Of a stretch of 64,000 bases of DNA, positions 1 to 8,838 are shown piece by piece. Numbering within the stretch: the stretch's first letter is position 1; every line of letters starts with the position of its first letter. Position numbers and translations under genes: made by a program. Below the pieces are notes generated by a model that saw nothing but the letters and a program-made list of their open reading frames with translations, was not told the DNA's origin and did not search any database. Origin of the DNA: Brucella rhizosphaerae (GTDB taxonomy: Bacteria; Pseudomonadota; Alphaproteobacteria; Rhizobiales; Rhizobiaceae); assembly GCF_002252475.1 (NCBI RefSeq), contig NZ_NNRK01000034.1, positions 186,001-250,000 of the forward strand, written 5' to 3'.

Positions 1-1
1 T

Positions 2-793
2 TTGACAGACTGGAACGCTCTTGTGATCCGAGCGCTGGCAGAAGCCGGGCGTAGCTTCAGGCGACCAGAATGGATTGAATATGCTGTCTCGGCCTATCGC
101 TCGATAGGATCATCGTTTCAGGATGGGCGCATGGCACATTGTCGAATGGAGGATGTGCTGCTCTACCCTGCTCTCTCCACCGATTACGCAGCAATGATGA
201 ATGCAGCTCTTTCCCTGTCTGAAGCGACAGGAGATAACACTTTTATTCGCGATGCCATTGCGCTCAAAGAAGCGCTTGATGCAAACAATCGCGATGCGTC
301 TGGCAATTACCGGCTTTCCGCACTCGATGCGGAAGATGTCATTCTTCACAGCTATGGTGATTATGACGAAGCGATCCCCAGCGCCACGAGCCAAATCCTT
401 GAAGCGTTCACGCGGCTGTTTCTCGCAACAGGTGATATGCATCTTTATGTTCTGAATGAACGTCTGGTTGAACAGGCTATGGGGCGCGCTCTGGCTCAGC
501 AATATGGACAGATCGGCATATTGAATGCGAGCCGTTCTGCCGCCGAACCACTGTCTCTGGTAATTGCGGATGAAAGTGCTGATGGCGAACTAGTTGCCAT
601 GGCGGAAAGCATTCCCGATCCACGGCGGCTTGATAAATTTGTTCAATTTGTAGCAGACAAAGAAATTGAACTTCCTACAGGCGGCATTGCACATGCCAAT
701 AAACCGTCAGCCTGGCTCTGCAAGGGGCAGGTCTGCCTTGCGCCTGTCGAGACATCTGCCGCACTCGAAATCCTGCTCAAGGGCCATTCCTGA
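2..793 (+). CDS. C-terminal part of a YyaL/DUF255-type thioredoxin-domain protein (partial)
   Basis: This is the 3' end of a gene that starts left of the window. The 263 visible residues match the C-terminal helical (alpha/alpha toroid, N-acylglucosamine-epimerase-like) part of the YyaL/SPATA20 family, whose N-terminus is a thioredoxin fold. Family-like segments include DWNALVIRALAEAG at the start, a 'LYPALSTDYAAMMNAALSLSEAT' type helix pair and the C-terminal 'CLAPVETSAALE' segment. The cellular role of this family is poorly defined. The gene ends just before a hairpin terminator and is convergent with rho. The apparent first codon is only the window edge, not a start. Confidence 0.75.
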   Translation: MTDWNALVIRALAEAGRSFRRPEWIEYAVSAYRSIGSSFQDGRMAHCRMEDVLLYPALSTDYAAMMNAALSLSEATGDNTFIRDAIALKEALDANNRDASGNYRLSALDAEDVILHSYGDYDEAIPSATSQILEAFTRLFLATGDMHLYVLNERLVEQAMGRALAQQYGQIGILNASRSAAEPLSLVIADESADGELVAMAESIPDPRRLDKFVQFVADKEIELPTGGIAHANKPSAWLCKGQVCLAPVETSAALEILLKGHS

Positions 794-797
794 ACAT

Positions 798-832
798 AAA
801 AAGCCGCGCTGATTGCTCAACGCGGCTTTTTG
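798..832. terminator. bidirectional hairpin terminator
   Basis: A-tract, stem AAAGCCGCG / CGCGGCTTT and T-tract lie between the stop codons of the convergent YyaL-like gene and rho, so the hairpin can end transcription from either side. Confidence 0.8.
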
Positions 833-853
833 TTTGAATACGGATAAACCGGA

Positions 854-2119
854 TTACGTGTTCATCGAATCGAAGAACTCGCCATTGCTCTTGGTCTGCT
901 TGAGCTTGTCGATAAGGAACTCGATCGCATCGGTGGTTCCCATCGGCGCAAGAATACGACGAAGAACGAAAATCTTCTGAAGATCAGCGCGCGGTACCAG
1001 CAGGTCTTCCTTACGCGTACCGGACTTGAGAATGTCCATCGCAGGGAAGATACGCTTATCAGCAACCTTGCGGTCGAGAACGATTTCCGAATTACCTGTG
1101 CCCTTGAATTCTTCAAAGATCACTTCGTCCATACGCGAACCAGTATCGATCAGCGCGGTAGCGATGATGGTGAGCGAGCCACCTTCTTCGATATTACGGG
1201 CTGCACCGAAGAAGCGCTTTGGACGCTGGAGCGCGTTAGCATCAACACCACCGGTCAGAACCTTACCGGATGAAGGAACAACAGTGTTGTAAGCGCGTCC
1301 AAGGCGGGTGATGGAGTCCAAAAGGATCACAACGTCACGGCCATGTTCGACAAGACGCTTGGCCTTTTCAATGACCATTTCCGCAACCTGAACGTGACGC
1401 GATGCTGGTTCATCGAAGGTCGAAGAAACAACTTCGCCCTTTACCGAACGCTGCATGTCGGTCACTTCTTCCGGACGCTCGTCAATCAGAAGAACGATCA
1501 GATAGCATTCCGGATGGTTGGCGGTGATCGAATGCGCGATGTTCTGCAAGAGAACAGTCTTACCCGTACGCGGCGGAGCAACGATCAGACCGCGCTGGCC
1601 CTTACCGAGTGGAGCAACCAGATCGATAACGCGGGACGAAAGATCCTTCGAAGTTGGAAGTTCGAGTTCCATCTTGAAACGCTCATTTGGATAGAGCGGG
1701 GTCAGATTGTCAAAATGGACTTTGTGACGGATCTTTTCCGGATCTTCGAAATTGATCGTATTGACCTTGAGAAGTGCGAAATAACGTTCGCCTTCCTTAG
1801 GACCACGGATCGGACCTTCAACCGTGTCGCCGGTCTTCAACGAGAAGCGGCGAAGCTGGGAAGGAGAAATATAAATATCGTCCGGGCCGGGCAGATAATT
1901 GGCGTCGGCTGAGCGCAGGAAGCCAAATCCGTCCTGCAGCACTTCAACAACGCCCTCGCCGATAATTTCGACATCCTGAGCAGCAAGGCTCTTGAGAATC
2001 GCGAACATCAGTTCCTGCTTGCGCATAGCGCTCGCATTTTCGACCTCAAGCGTTTCGGCAAATGCCAGCAGCTCGACCGGGGTTTTATTCTTAAGTTCTT
2101 GTAGTTTCATTTCCTGCAT
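854..2119 (-). CDS. rho: Transcription termination factor Rho
   Basis: Hexameric RNA-dependent ATPase that terminates transcription. The 421-residue length is normal for the family. The N-terminal Rho domain (residues about 5-45, starting [13 protein letters not shown]) is followed by the cold-shock-like RNA-binding fold with DGFGFLRS (63-70) and the typical [13 protein letters not shown] stretch. The Walker A loop APPRTGKT is at 181-188 and the Walker B region [13 protein letters not shown] follows. The Q-loop and R-loop segments near the C-terminus are conserved. Two starts are possible, MQEMKLQ at 2119 and MKLQ at 2110; the longer one is given. The leader holds two hairpins (separate entry) that could take part in autogenous control. 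Confidence 0.97.
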   Translation of the reverse strand: MQEMKLQELKNKTPVELLAFAETLEVENASAMRKQELMFAILKSLAAQDVEIIGEGVVEVLQDGFGFLRSADANYLPGPDDIYISPSQLRRFSLKTGDTVEGPIRGPKEGERYFALLKVNTINFEDPEKIRHKVHFDNLTPLYPNERFKMELELPTSKDLSSRVIDLVAPLGKGQRGLIVAPPRTGKTVLLQNIAHSITANHPECYLIVLLIDERPEEVTDMQRSVKGEVVSSTFDEPASRHVQVAEMVIEKAKRLVEHGRDVVILLDSITRLGRAYNTVVPSSGKVLTGGVDANALQRPKRFFGAARNIEEGGSLTIIATALIDTGSRMDEVIFEEFKGTGNSEIVLDRKVADKRIFPAMDILKSGTRKEDLLVPRADLQKIFVLRRILAPMGTTDAIEFLIDKLKQTKSNGEFFDSMNT

Positions 2120-2172
2120 GGGTGAGGAACTCTTTTGAAATATAAGGAGAAAATGCAGTTGTTCGGAAAGGT

Positions 2173-2251
2173 GGTCACTTGGATTGTGACCGGCATCGAA
2201 GGCCTGCTGTCATGGTGGGAAGAGGACTCACTCATACCGGTTTGCGGTATG
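2173..2251 (-). promoter_or_regulatory. rho 5' leader with two perfect hairpins
   Basis: Upstream of rho lie two short perfect inverted repeats: GGTCAC-N7-GTGACC (2173-2191) and CATACCG-N5-CGGTATG (2233-2251). Neither has a T-tract. Rho is known to control its own mRNA by attenuation in enterobacteria, so a leader-RNA role is plausible, but a protein operator is equally possible. Confidence 0.4.
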
Positions 2252-2305
2252 AAGAGCAAGCCACAGTTAAGGATTGCAAGGAATTAGTTCAATAGGAAAA
2301 AAGTA

Positions 2306-2341
2306 GGAGCCCGAAAAAAAGCAAAAAAATATCGGACTCCT
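2306..2341 (-). terminator. stem-loop downstream of hemJ
   Basis: Arms GGAGCCCGA and TCGGACTCC (one mismatch) flank an A-rich loop, read as T-rich on the minus strand, and are followed on that strand by a further T-rich run. It lies just after hemJ and is probably its terminator. Confidence 0.5.
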
Positions 2342-2358
2342 TTGAGAAATATAGAAAA

Positions 2359-2895
2359 TCAGAATGGCTTCACGATCACCAGAATAACGATGAATATCAT
2401 CAATACAGTCGGAACTTCATTGATGATTTTCCAGTGCTTGGCCGATTTGGTATTGCGATCTTCTGCAAAAAGCCGTGTCGCTTTGGACAAATAACCGTGC
2501 AGGCCAGACATCAACACGACGAGTAAGAGCTTTGCATGCAGCCAGCCACCCCGAAAACCGAAAATTTCCCAGGCCATCCACAGACCAGCGATCCATGTCA
2601 CAACCATAGCGGGATTGATAATGAAGCGAAGCAACCGACGCTCCATTATCTTGAAGGTTTCTGAGGTTTCTGAGCCCGGTGTTGTGGCGCAATGATAGAC
2701 GAAAAGCCGTGGCAGATAGAGCATTCCCGCCATCCAGGCGATCACGGCAATGACATGGATCGATTTGATCCAAAGATAAGCATCAGCTGGATTCACGTGA
2801 AACAATCCCCATAAGCCGAGTACCACAACAGCAAGACCGATGATGGTACGGATCAGAGCGGCCCTGCCGCCATTTACGTTATCAGAGGCGCTCAT
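2359..2895 (-). CDS. hemJ: Protoporphyrinogen oxidase HemJ (membrane protein)
   Basis: Integral membrane protein of 178 residues that oxidises protoporphyrinogen IX to protoporphyrin IX in heme synthesis in bacteria without HemG/HemY. It shows about five hydrophobic segments. The characteristic core is the helix with SIHVIAVIAWMAGMLYLPRL, holding the conserved histidine, followed by the FVYH segment. A second conserved basic/aromatic stretch, the ERRLLRFIINPAM region, is present. It lies 2 bp downstream of hemE on the same strand, so the two heme genes form one transcription unit. Older annotations call this family CopD-like or TIGR00701. Confidence 0.9.
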   Translation of the reverse strand: MSASDNVNGGRAALIRTIIGLAVVVLGLWGLFHVNPADAYLWIKSIHVIAVIAWMAGMLYLPRLFVYHCATTPGSETSETFKIMERRLLRFIINPAMVVTWIAGLWMAWEIFGFRGGWLHAKLLLVVLMSGLHGYLSKATRLFAEDRNTKSAKHWKIINEVPTVLMIFIVILVIVKPF

Positions 2896-2897
2896 TT

Positions 2898-3917
2898 TCA
2901 GCCTCTACGAACTCGATCAATCATGCGCTGTACGTTTTCAATCGGTGCCTGTGGTGTAATTCCATGGCCCAGATTGAAGATCAGGGGACCCTGACCCAGA
3001 TTTTTAAGAATTGCATCAACCCCTTCATCCAGCGCCTCGCCACCAGCGACAACCCGCAATGGATCGAGATTTCCCTGAATAGCGCCTTCCTTCTGCAATT
3101 CCTGTGCAAAGGAAAACGGCACTGACCAGTCAAGGCCGAGCACATCGACGCCGGTTTTTTCGCGGTAACCTGCGTAAAGCATTCCAGCCGCTTTCGGGAA
3201 ACCTATAATCCGGGCATCAGGATAAACCGCCCTTACCTTCTGGACGATGCGAGCAACCGGACGGACACAGAAACGCTCGAAGCAATCTTCATCCAGAACG
3301 CCGGACCATGAATCGAAAATCTGAACGGCATCCGCGCCTGCATCGAGCTGTTCGATGAGATATTCCGCTGAAACATCCGCCAGATCATTCAAAAGCTTTT
3401 CGAACGCTTCCGGGAAGCGATAAGCAAACAAACGAGCAGGAGCCTGATCAGGTGTACCGTGACCGGCGATCATATAGGTCGCAACGGTCCAGGGAGCGCC
3501 ACAGAAGCCCAACAGCGTCGTTTCGTCGGGGAGTTGCTCGCGGAGCAGCCGAACCGTCTCATAGACCGGCTCCAGCCGTTTGGCGACACCTTCAGTTTCA
3601 AGCCAGAAGATTTCATCCGCATCAATCGGTGTCATCAAAGGCCCCTTGCCTTCTTCAAAGCGAAGGTCTCGTCCAAGGGCGTGAGGGATAACCAGAATAT
3701 CTGAAAACAGGATGGCTGCATCAAAGCCATAACGGCGGATTGGCTGAAGTGTCACTTCGACTGCCAGATCGGGTGAATAGCAAAGGTCGAGAAAGCTTCC
3801 GGCTTTTTTGCGCACTTCCCGATATTCGGGAAGATATCGTCCAGCCTGACGCATCATCCAGATTGGAGGTGGGAAGACTGTCTCACCGTCTATCACTTTC
3901 AGGACCTTGCGCTTCAT
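2898..3917 (-). CDS. hemE: Uroporphyrinogen decarboxylase
   Basis: Cytosolic TIM-barrel enzyme that removes four acetate carboxyl groups from uroporphyrinogen III to give coproporphyrinogen III. The N-terminal signature [18 protein letters not shown] (residues 17-34), with the substrate-binding arginine, is intact, as is the second signature around [12 protein letters not shown] with the catalytic aspartate. Length 339 is standard. It is transcribed away from the putative oriC and followed by hemJ. The hemE/origin linkage is a hallmark of alphaproteobacterial primary chromosomes. Confidence 0.97.
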   Translation of the reverse strand: MKRKVLKVIDGETVFPPPIWMMRQAGRYLPEYREVRKKAGSFLDLCYSPDLAVEVTLQPIRRYGFDAAILFSDILVIPHALGRDLRFEEGKGPLMTPIDADEIFWLETEGVAKRLEPVYETVRLLREQLPDETTLLGFCGAPWTVATYMIAGHGTPDQAPARLFAYRFPEAFEKLLNDLADVSAEYLIEQLDAGADAVQIFDSWSGVLDEDCFERFCVRPVARIVQKVRAVYPDARIIGFPKAAGMLYAGYREKTGVDVLGLDWSVPFSFAQELQKEGAIQGNLDPLRVVAGGEALDEGVDAILKNLGQGPLIFNLGHGITPQAPIENVQRMIDRVRRG

Positions 3918-4369
3918 TACATTTCACCCTGTCTGATCTGTTCTTGTGGCTCTGTGTGAAAGTTTTCCCGTCCGGCTCTCAATAAAGAAAGGATGATTCA
4001 GGAATCTTTTGATTCTTAGAGTCTGTTGGAATCGGGGATTAAGGTTTGTCCGTCTTTTCCCCACAGTTCCGCTCTGGCCATCTCTGCCTGTGCGATAATT
4101 CACCGATCGCTCTGACAAAAGCAATGAAAACTAAAATCTTTCATTGAATAGAAGGGGTTACCAATTGACGCAGTTTCGGTCTCTTTGTGGACAAGCTGGG
4201 CATATTGCTGTGATTTCCAAATGTTACGAGTCTTGTCCACAGTGGCTTTTTCAAGCTTCTCACATGTTGGCTCGCTGTGGATGACTTGCCAAGTTTCCCA
4301 CCGCCTGCCATGGCTTGTGGATGAAGCCTGCGTTTTACGCACACTCGTCAACAGGGGCGGGAGAAAACT
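3918..4369. other. Putative chromosomal replication origin (oriC)
   Basis: Gene-free 452-bp gap between divergent hemE and ppsR, the position of the origin in Caulobacter, Rickettsia and Rhizobiales. Four DnaA boxes one mismatch from TTATCCACA are visible: TTGTCCACA on minus at 4186-4194 and on plus at 4233-4241, and TCATCCACA on minus at 4276-4284 and 4316-4324. A weaker two-mismatch box TTCCCCACA is at 4057-4065. The left half has five GANTC sites (3995-4033) and an AT-rich segment with the inverted repeat CAATGAAA/TTTCATTG (4122-4146), a possible unwinding region. GC skew or replication data would be needed to prove it. Confidence 0.85.
3995..4033. promoter_or_regulatory. cluster of five GANTC (CcrM) methylation sites
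   Basis: GATTC 3995-3999, GAATC 4002-4006, GATTC 4011-4015, GAGTC 4019-4023 and GAATC 4029-4033. GANTC is the target of the cell-cycle methyltransferase CcrM in alphaproteobacteria; chance expectation is about one per 256 bp. Confidence 0.8.
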
Positions 4370-5206
4370 GTGACCAGACCGCTTTCTTACTTTCATCTTC
4401 ATCTGATTTCTGATGCGACGGGAGAGACTCTCCTCGCGGCCGGCCGTGCTGCGGCCGCTCAATATGCCAATGCACGGGCGATTGAGCATATATATCCGCT
4501 CATCCGGACCGAGAAGCAGCTGAGAAAAGTGCTCGAGAATATCGACGCTGAACCCGGCATCGTTCTCTATACAATCGTTGATCAGAAGCTCGCTGCGATC
4601 ATCGATGAATCCTGTGCAGAAATGGGTGTGCCGAGCGTTTCGGTGCTGGAGCCGGTGCTCAACACATTTCAATCCTATCTCGGAGCACCTGCGCATCGCC
4701 GCGCCAGCGCGCAACATGTGCTCAATGCCGATTATTTTCGGCGGATCGATGCGCTTAATTTCACCATGGAACATGATGACGGACAATTGCCGCTGGATAT
4801 AGAAGAAGCGGACGTCATTCTGGTGGGGATTTCCCGTACTTCGAAAACGCCGACGAGCATTTATATGGCGAACCGCGGTATCAAGGCGACGAATGTGCCG
4901 ATTGTATTGGGCATTCCCGTGCCGGAAGTTCTTTTTACCGCAAAGCGTCCCTTGATTGTCGGGCTTGTGGCGACAGCGGAGCGTATTTCACAGATCAGGC
5001 AGAACCGGCCGCTTGGCAATGCACCGTCGCTTGATACCGGACTTTATACAGATCGCGTTTCAATTTCCGAAGAACTGGCTTATGCCCGCAACCTGTGTAA
5101 CCGGCATGGCTGGCCGCTGATTGATGTGTCGCGCAGATCTATTGAGGAAACTGCAGCCGCTATCATGGCTTTGCTGCGCAGTGGAAAAAAAGAGGACATC
5201 CTATGA
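4370..5206 (+). CDS. ppsR: PEP synthase/PPDK regulatory protein (DUF299 kinase-phosphorylase)
   Basis: Bifunctional ADP-dependent kinase and phosphate-dependent phosphorylase acting on a threonine of phosphoenolpyruvate synthase or pyruvate phosphate dikinase. The protein has 278 residues and a GTG start. It shows the N-terminal [14 protein letters not shown] motif (8-21) and the P-loop [11 protein letters not shown] (153-163), both diagnostic for DUF299. It is the first gene to the right of oriC, and its stop overlaps the maf start by 4 bp (ATGA), so ppsR, maf and aroE are translationally coupled. Whether the target here is PpsA or PpdK cannot be told from this window. Confidence 0.9.
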   Translation: MTRPLSYFHLHLISDATGETLLAAGRAAAAQYANARAIEHIYPLIRTEKQLRKVLENIDAEPGIVLYTIVDQKLAAIIDESCAEMGVPSVSVLEPVLNTFQSYLGAPAHRRASAQHVLNADYFRRIDALNFTMEHDDGQLPLDIEEADVILVGISRTSKTPTSIYMANRGIKATNVPIVLGIPVPEVLFTAKRPLIVGLVATAERISQIRQNRPLGNAPSLDTGLYTDRVSISEELAYARNLCNRHGWPLIDVSRRSIEETAAAIMALLRSGKKEDIL

Positions 5207-5802
5207 CAACTCCAATTATCCTCGCATCCCGGAGCCCGTTTCGTTCGGCAATTCTGAAGAACGCCGGCGTCGAGTTTTCAACTGAAAGTGCCGATATCGA
5301 CGAGCGTGCTGTCGAGGCACCGCTTTATAAAAGTGGTGCGACGCCCCAGGATGTGGCGCAGGTTCTGGCCGAAGCGAAGGCGCTTTCGGTTAGTGAAAAC
5401 AATCCCGATACAGTGGTGATTGGCTGTGATCAGACGCTTTCACTGGGCGATCAGATTTTCCACAAGCCTGTGGATATGGATGCAGCGCGTCGTCAGCTTT
5501 TGCTGTTTTCGGGCAAAACCCATCAGCTTAACAGTGCCGTGGTGCTGGTCAAAAATGGCGAGACATTGTGGCGGCATGTTTCGGTTGCCCGCATGACCAT
5601 GCGCGATCTCGATCCCGGTTTCATCGGGCGCTATCTTGGTCGCGTTGGCGATATTGCCCTTTCAAGTGTTGGCGCTTATCAGGTCGAAGGTCCTGGCATT
5701 CAGCTTTTTGAGGAAATCGAAGGCGATTATTTCACCATCGTCGGATTGCCCCTGCTGCCGCTTCTTAATGAACTGAGGAAGGAAAATCTGATCGATGGCT
5801 AA
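5203..5802 (+). CDS. maf: Maf-family nucleotide pyrophosphatase
   Basis: House-cleaning nucleoside triphosphate pyrophosphatase of the Maf/HAM1 fold, about 199 residues. Seen are the N-terminal [13 protein letters not shown] motif that forms the nucleotide pocket, the catalytic [10 protein letters not shown] segment, and the C-terminal [15 protein letters not shown] signature. Maf proteins hydrolyse m7GTP or dTTP/UTP depending on subgroup; the subgroup is not certain here. It overlaps ppsR by 4 bp and aroE by 8 bp. Confidence 0.92.
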   Translation: MTTPIILASRSPFRSAILKNAGVEFSTESADIDERAVEAPLYKSGATPQDVAQVLAEAKALSVSENNPDTVVIGCDQTLSLGDQIFHKPVDMDAARRQLLLFSGKTHQLNSAVVLVKNGETLWRHVSVARMTMRDLDPGFIGRYLGRVGDIALSSVGAYQVEGPGIQLFEEIEGDYFTIVGLPLLPLLNELRKENLIDG

Positions 5803-6628
5803 CAAGGCTTTTGTTACCGGATTTCCGATCAAGCATTCACGTTCGCCGCTTATTCACGGCTTCTGGCTTAAAGAACACGGCATCGAAGGTTCTTATGAAG
5901 CCATAGAAGTCACACCTGAAGATTTTGCGGAATTTGCTGGTTCTCTGGCAAAAAACGGCTTTGTCGGGGGGAATGTCACGATCCCGCATAAGGAAGTGGC
6001 CTTTGCTGAGGTGGAAACCCGCGACGAAGCGGCCGAGGCCATTGGTGCGGTCAACACGCTCTGGCTTGAAAATGGCAAACTCTGCGGCGGCAATACCGAC
6101 GCTTATGGTTTTGCTGCCAATCTGGATGCACTCGCACCGGGTTGGGATGACGCGGACACAGCTCTGGTTCTGGGTGCAGGTGGTGCGGGCCGGGCCATTG
6201 TCCACGCTTTGCAAACACGCGGGTTTTCCCGCATCGCAATCGTCAACCGCACACTGAGCCGGGCGGAAGAACTGGCAGGCCATTTTGGCCACGGCGTTTC
6301 GGCGCATGGATGGGATGCAGCGCAGCGTCTTGTCAAAGAAGCGGGTCTGATCGTCAACACAACTTCACTCGGTATGAGCGGACATGGCGAAGTGGAAGAA
6401 TTTCCGCTTGATCTCACCGAGGCTCAGAAGTCAGCTGTTGCGACAGATATTGTTTACGTGCCGCTGAAAACGCCGTTTCTGGCAAAGGCGGAAGCGGCTG
6501 GTTTGAAGACTGTGGATGGGCTTGGCATGTTGCTGCATCAGGCGGTTCCCGGTTTTGAACGCTGGTTTGGCAAACGCCCGCAAGTGACAGAGGCGCTTCG
6601 CGCGCATATTCTGGTGGATTTAATTTGA
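5795..6628 (+). CDS. aroE: Shikimate dehydrogenase (NADP+)
   Basis: Reduces 3-dehydroshikimate to shikimate in aromatic amino acid synthesis. The shikimate-binding motifs [10 protein letters not shown] and [10 protein letters not shown] with the catalytic lysine, the NTDAYGF motif, and the NADP-binding GAGGAGRA loop followed by NRT are all present. Length 277 is normal. Its start overlaps maf by 8 bp. Its last codons (ILVDLI) lie within the left arm of a large inverted repeat that continues past the stop, so the extreme C-terminus may have been rewritten by insertion of a palindromic element. Confidence 0.95.
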   Translation: MANKAFVTGFPIKHSRSPLIHGFWLKEHGIEGSYEAIEVTPEDFAEFAGSLAKNGFVGGNVTIPHKEVAFAEVETRDEAAEAIGAVNTLWLENGKLCGGNTDAYGFAANLDALAPGWDDADTALVLGAGGAGRAIVHALQTRGFSRIAIVNRTLSRAEELAGHFGHGVSAHGWDAAQRLVKEAGLIVNTTSLGMSGHGEVEEFPLDLTEAQKSAVATDIVYVPLKTPFLAKAEAAGLKTVDGLGMLLHQAVPGFERWFGKRPQVTEALRAHILVDLI

Positions 6629-6687
6629 CGTTTGAATTCGGTGTAATGGAAGCGCTGTTTCAAACGTCAAATTTGTAAAATCCACCA
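6611..6687. repeat. large imperfect inverted repeat spanning the aroE stop
   Basis: The left arm from 6611 (CTGGTGGATTTAATTTGACG, then TTTGAA) pairs with the right arm 6658-6687 (TTCAAACGTCAAATTTG, then TAAAATCCACCAG). The mismatch is a 3-base bulge. The left arm is aroE coding sequence. No T-tract follows, so it is not a simple terminator. Confidence 0.7.
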
Positions 6688-6701
6688 GGTAAATAAACTT
6701 G

Positions 6702-6777
6702 CTAGTGGTCTTTATAATTCCGACATTTGCTCAACGGCTATATTATGTGCTGGCAAATGTCGGAATTAGACCACTAG
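6702..6777. repeat. second large inverted repeat, aroE-coaE gap
   Basis: The left arm 6702-6730 begins CTAGTGGTCT and ends AATTCCGACATTTGC; the right arm 6753-6777 begins GCAAATGTCGGAATT and ends AGACCACTAG. A 4-base bulge separates otherwise perfect arms around a 22-bp AT-rich loop. It lies 14 bp after the first repeat. Confidence 0.75.
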
Positions 6778-6802
6778 ATGATATGAAAAAGGCTGGCGCT
6801 TT

Positions 6803-7402
6803 ATGATTATCCTCGGACTGACCGGTTCTATTGGCATGGGAAAAACCACTGCGGCAAACATGTTTGCTGATGTGGGCGTGCCGGTCTATAGCGCCGATGA
6901 TGCGGTGCACCAGCTTTATTCTGGCCGTGCCGCTCCGCTTATCGAAGCCGCCTTCCCCGGAACGGTTGTGGACGGTACTGTTGACCGGACCAAGCTTTCA
7001 GCAGCCGTGCTTGGCAAGCCGGACGCACTCAAAAAGCTTGAATCCATCATTCACCCACTGGTGCATGAAGAAGAAAAAGCCTTTCTCACGAATGCGCGTG
7101 CGAATGGTGCTGAGATTGTTCTCATCGATATTCCGTTGCTGTTTGAAACGGGTGGCGAAAGCCGCGTGGATAAAGTGGCTGTCGTCTCAGCCCCTGCGGA
7201 AATTCAACGGGAACGCGTTTTGTCCCGTCCCGGCATGACGGCTGAAAAATTCGAGGCCATTCTTGCCCGGCAGATGAAGGATGCGGAAAAGCGCAATCGC
7301 GCTGATTTCATCATCGATTCTTCTGGTAGTTTCGAGGAAACGCGCGAGCAGATTGAGGGCATCATTGCCGAATTGCGTGGAAAGCCTGCCGTTCAGTCCT
7401 GA
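6803..7402 (+). CDS. coaE: Dephospho-CoA kinase
   Basis: Last step of coenzyme A synthesis: phosphorylates the 3'-OH of dephospho-CoA. Walker A GSIGMGKT is at residues 8-15, and the family motifs [19 protein letters not shown] and the LLFETGGE lid segment follow. The 199-residue length is typical. Two inverted repeats separate it from aroE, so it may have its own promoter or depend on read-through. dnaQ follows 49 bp later. Confidence 0.96.
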   Translation: MIILGLTGSIGMGKTTAANMFADVGVPVYSADDAVHQLYSGRAAPLIEAAFPGTVVDGTVDRTKLSAAVLGKPDALKKLESIIHPLVHEEEKAFLTNARANGAEIVLIDIPLLFETGGESRVDKVAVVSAPAEIQRERVLSRPGMTAEKFEAILARQMKDAEKRNRADFIIDSSGSFEETREQIEGIIAELRGKPAVQS

Positions 7403-7451
7403 GGGCCGGATCAACTGTGTTATAGAAGCATGAAACATTTGAGAGGTTGCC

Positions 7452-8156
7452 ATGCGTGAGATCGTTTTCGATACCGAAACCACTGGCCTTGAAAGGCTTG
7501 AGGACCGGGTGATCGAAATCGGCGGTGTGGAAATGATCAACCGCTTTCCCACAGGTCGTACGTTTCACAAATTCATCAACCCACAGGGGCGCAAGGTTCA
7601 TCCCGAGGCACTCGCAGTCCATGGTATCACTGATGAGCAATTGCTCGACAAGCCGAGCTTTGCGGATATTTTCGATGAATTCATGGAATTTTTCGATGGT
7701 GCAAAGCTCGTCGCTCACAATGCCATGTTCGATTTGGGGTTCATCAATGCGGAAATGAACCGTATGGGAAAGCCGGAAATTGCGGTTGACCGTATCGTCG
7801 ATACACTCGCCCTGGCGCGTCGCCGAAATCCGATGGGCCCGAATTCGCTTGATGCGCTTTGCAAGCGTTATGGCATCGACAATTCGCACCGCACATTGCA
7901 CGGCGCATTGCTCGATTCCGAAATTCTGGCTGAGGTCTATATTGAACTGATCGGCGGCAAGCAGACGGCGCTTGGCTTAAGCTCATCAGGAAATTCCGAT
8001 GGCGATGGTCGTTCGGATAACAATAGCGGTGTTGTTATCCGGCAGCGCCCGGTGGCACTTTCACCCCGGATCAGCGCCGAAGAACGCGCCGCTCATGACA
8101 CATTGGTCGCCAATATGGGTGAGAAGGCAATCTGGAAAAAATACGCACAAAAATAA
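7452..8156 (+). CDS. dnaQ: DNA polymerase III epsilon subunit (proofreading exonuclease)
   Basis: 3'-5' proofreading exonuclease of the replicase. The DEDDh exonuclease motifs are present: FDTETTGLE near the N-terminus (ExoI), HNAMFDLGF (ExoII) and HGALLDSEILAEVY (ExoIII) with its histidine. The C-terminal tail after about residue 180 is serine/glycine-rich, then basic, the part that binds the polymerase alpha subunit. Length 234 is standard. It ends at a strong terminator shared with convergent secB. Confidence 0.96.
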   Translation: MREIVFDTETTGLERLEDRVIEIGGVEMINRFPTGRTFHKFINPQGRKVHPEALAVHGITDEQLLDKPSFADIFDEFMEFFDGAKLVAHNAMFDLGFINAEMNRMGKPEIAVDRIVDTLALARRRNPMGPNSLDALCKRYGIDNSHRTLHGALLDSEILAEVYIELIGGKQTALGLSSSGNSDGDGRSDNNSGVVIRQRPVALSPRISAEERAAHDTLVANMGEKAIWKKYAQK

Positions 8157-8183
8157 ACGAGAATGCGTCTCTGATCTGGAATA

Positions 8184-8212
8184 AAAAAACCCCGCAAAAG
8201 CGGGGTTTTCTT
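8184..8212. terminator. bidirectional terminator between dnaQ and secB
   Basis: A7 tract, perfect stem ACCCCGC-AAAA-GCGGGGT, then TTTTCTTTT; suits both convergent genes. Confidence 0.9.
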
Positions 8213-8228
8213 TTGATATCTACCGAGA

Positions 8229-8723
8229 TTAGCTCTTTACAGCGTTCTTGGCTTCTTCTTCGGCCATACGGCTCTGGAACATCTGCGCAAAATCGATCGG
8301 GTCGATCATCAGTGGTGGGTAGCCACCATTGCGCGTTGCATCAGCGATGATCTGACGCGCGAACGGGAACAGCAAACGTGGGCATTCGATGAACAGCAGC
8401 GGAAGCATGTGCTCCTGCGCAATACCCTGAATGCGGAAAACGCCGCCATAGGTCAGTTCAGTGTTGAACAGAACATCCTTACCGTCGACAGCCTTGGCTT
8501 CAAGCGTCAGAACAACGTCGAAATCCGTTTCGGAAAGCGGATTGGCGTTGACGTTCACATTGATGTTGATCGAAGGAGCCTTTTCGCGTGGGCGCAGCGA
8601 CAGAGGCGCGCCTGGGCTTTCAAAGGAAAGATCCTTGATATACTGGGCCAGAATGTTGAGGGACGGCTGGGCGGTTGCGCCATTGCCGTTCTTTACTTCG
8701 CCCGCAGCGGCCTTATCGCTCAT
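8229..8723 (-). CDS. secB: Protein-export chaperone SecB
   Basis: Cytosolic tetrameric chaperone that keeps preproteins unfolded and hands them to SecA. The 164 residues include the [11 protein letters not shown] segment near the N-terminus, the [12 protein letters not shown]-like core (seen here as [15 protein letters not shown]), and the [22 protein letters not shown] helix region that is diagnostic. The acidic/alanine C-terminal tail is usual. It is monocistronic and convergent with dnaQ. Confidence 0.97.
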   Translation of the reverse strand: MSDKAAAGEVKNGNGATAQPSLNILAQYIKDLSFESPGAPLSLRPREKAPSININVNVNANPLSETDFDVVLTLEAKAVDGKDVLFNTELTYGGVFRIQGIAQEHMLPLLFIECPRLLFPFARQIIADATRNGGYPPLMIDPIDFAQMFQSRMAEEEAKNAVKS

Positions 8724-8838
8724 TATAGGTATGCCTTCTCTTTAATGATTTATCTTGTTGCCCAAAAAGCAGTGATGCTTGGCTAGCATGTGTGCGTAGA
8801 TGAGGCAAGAAACCGTTTTTATGTTAGTATTTGCGCGA

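Noticed and set aside
2-793. Start codon at position 2
   Set aside because: The frame is open to the left edge; the protein is plainly a C-terminal fragment.
4100-4786. 228-residue minus-strand ORF across oriC and ppsR
   Set aside because: It runs antisense to ppsR and through the DnaA-box region, has no recognisable domain and no ribosome site; a shadow.
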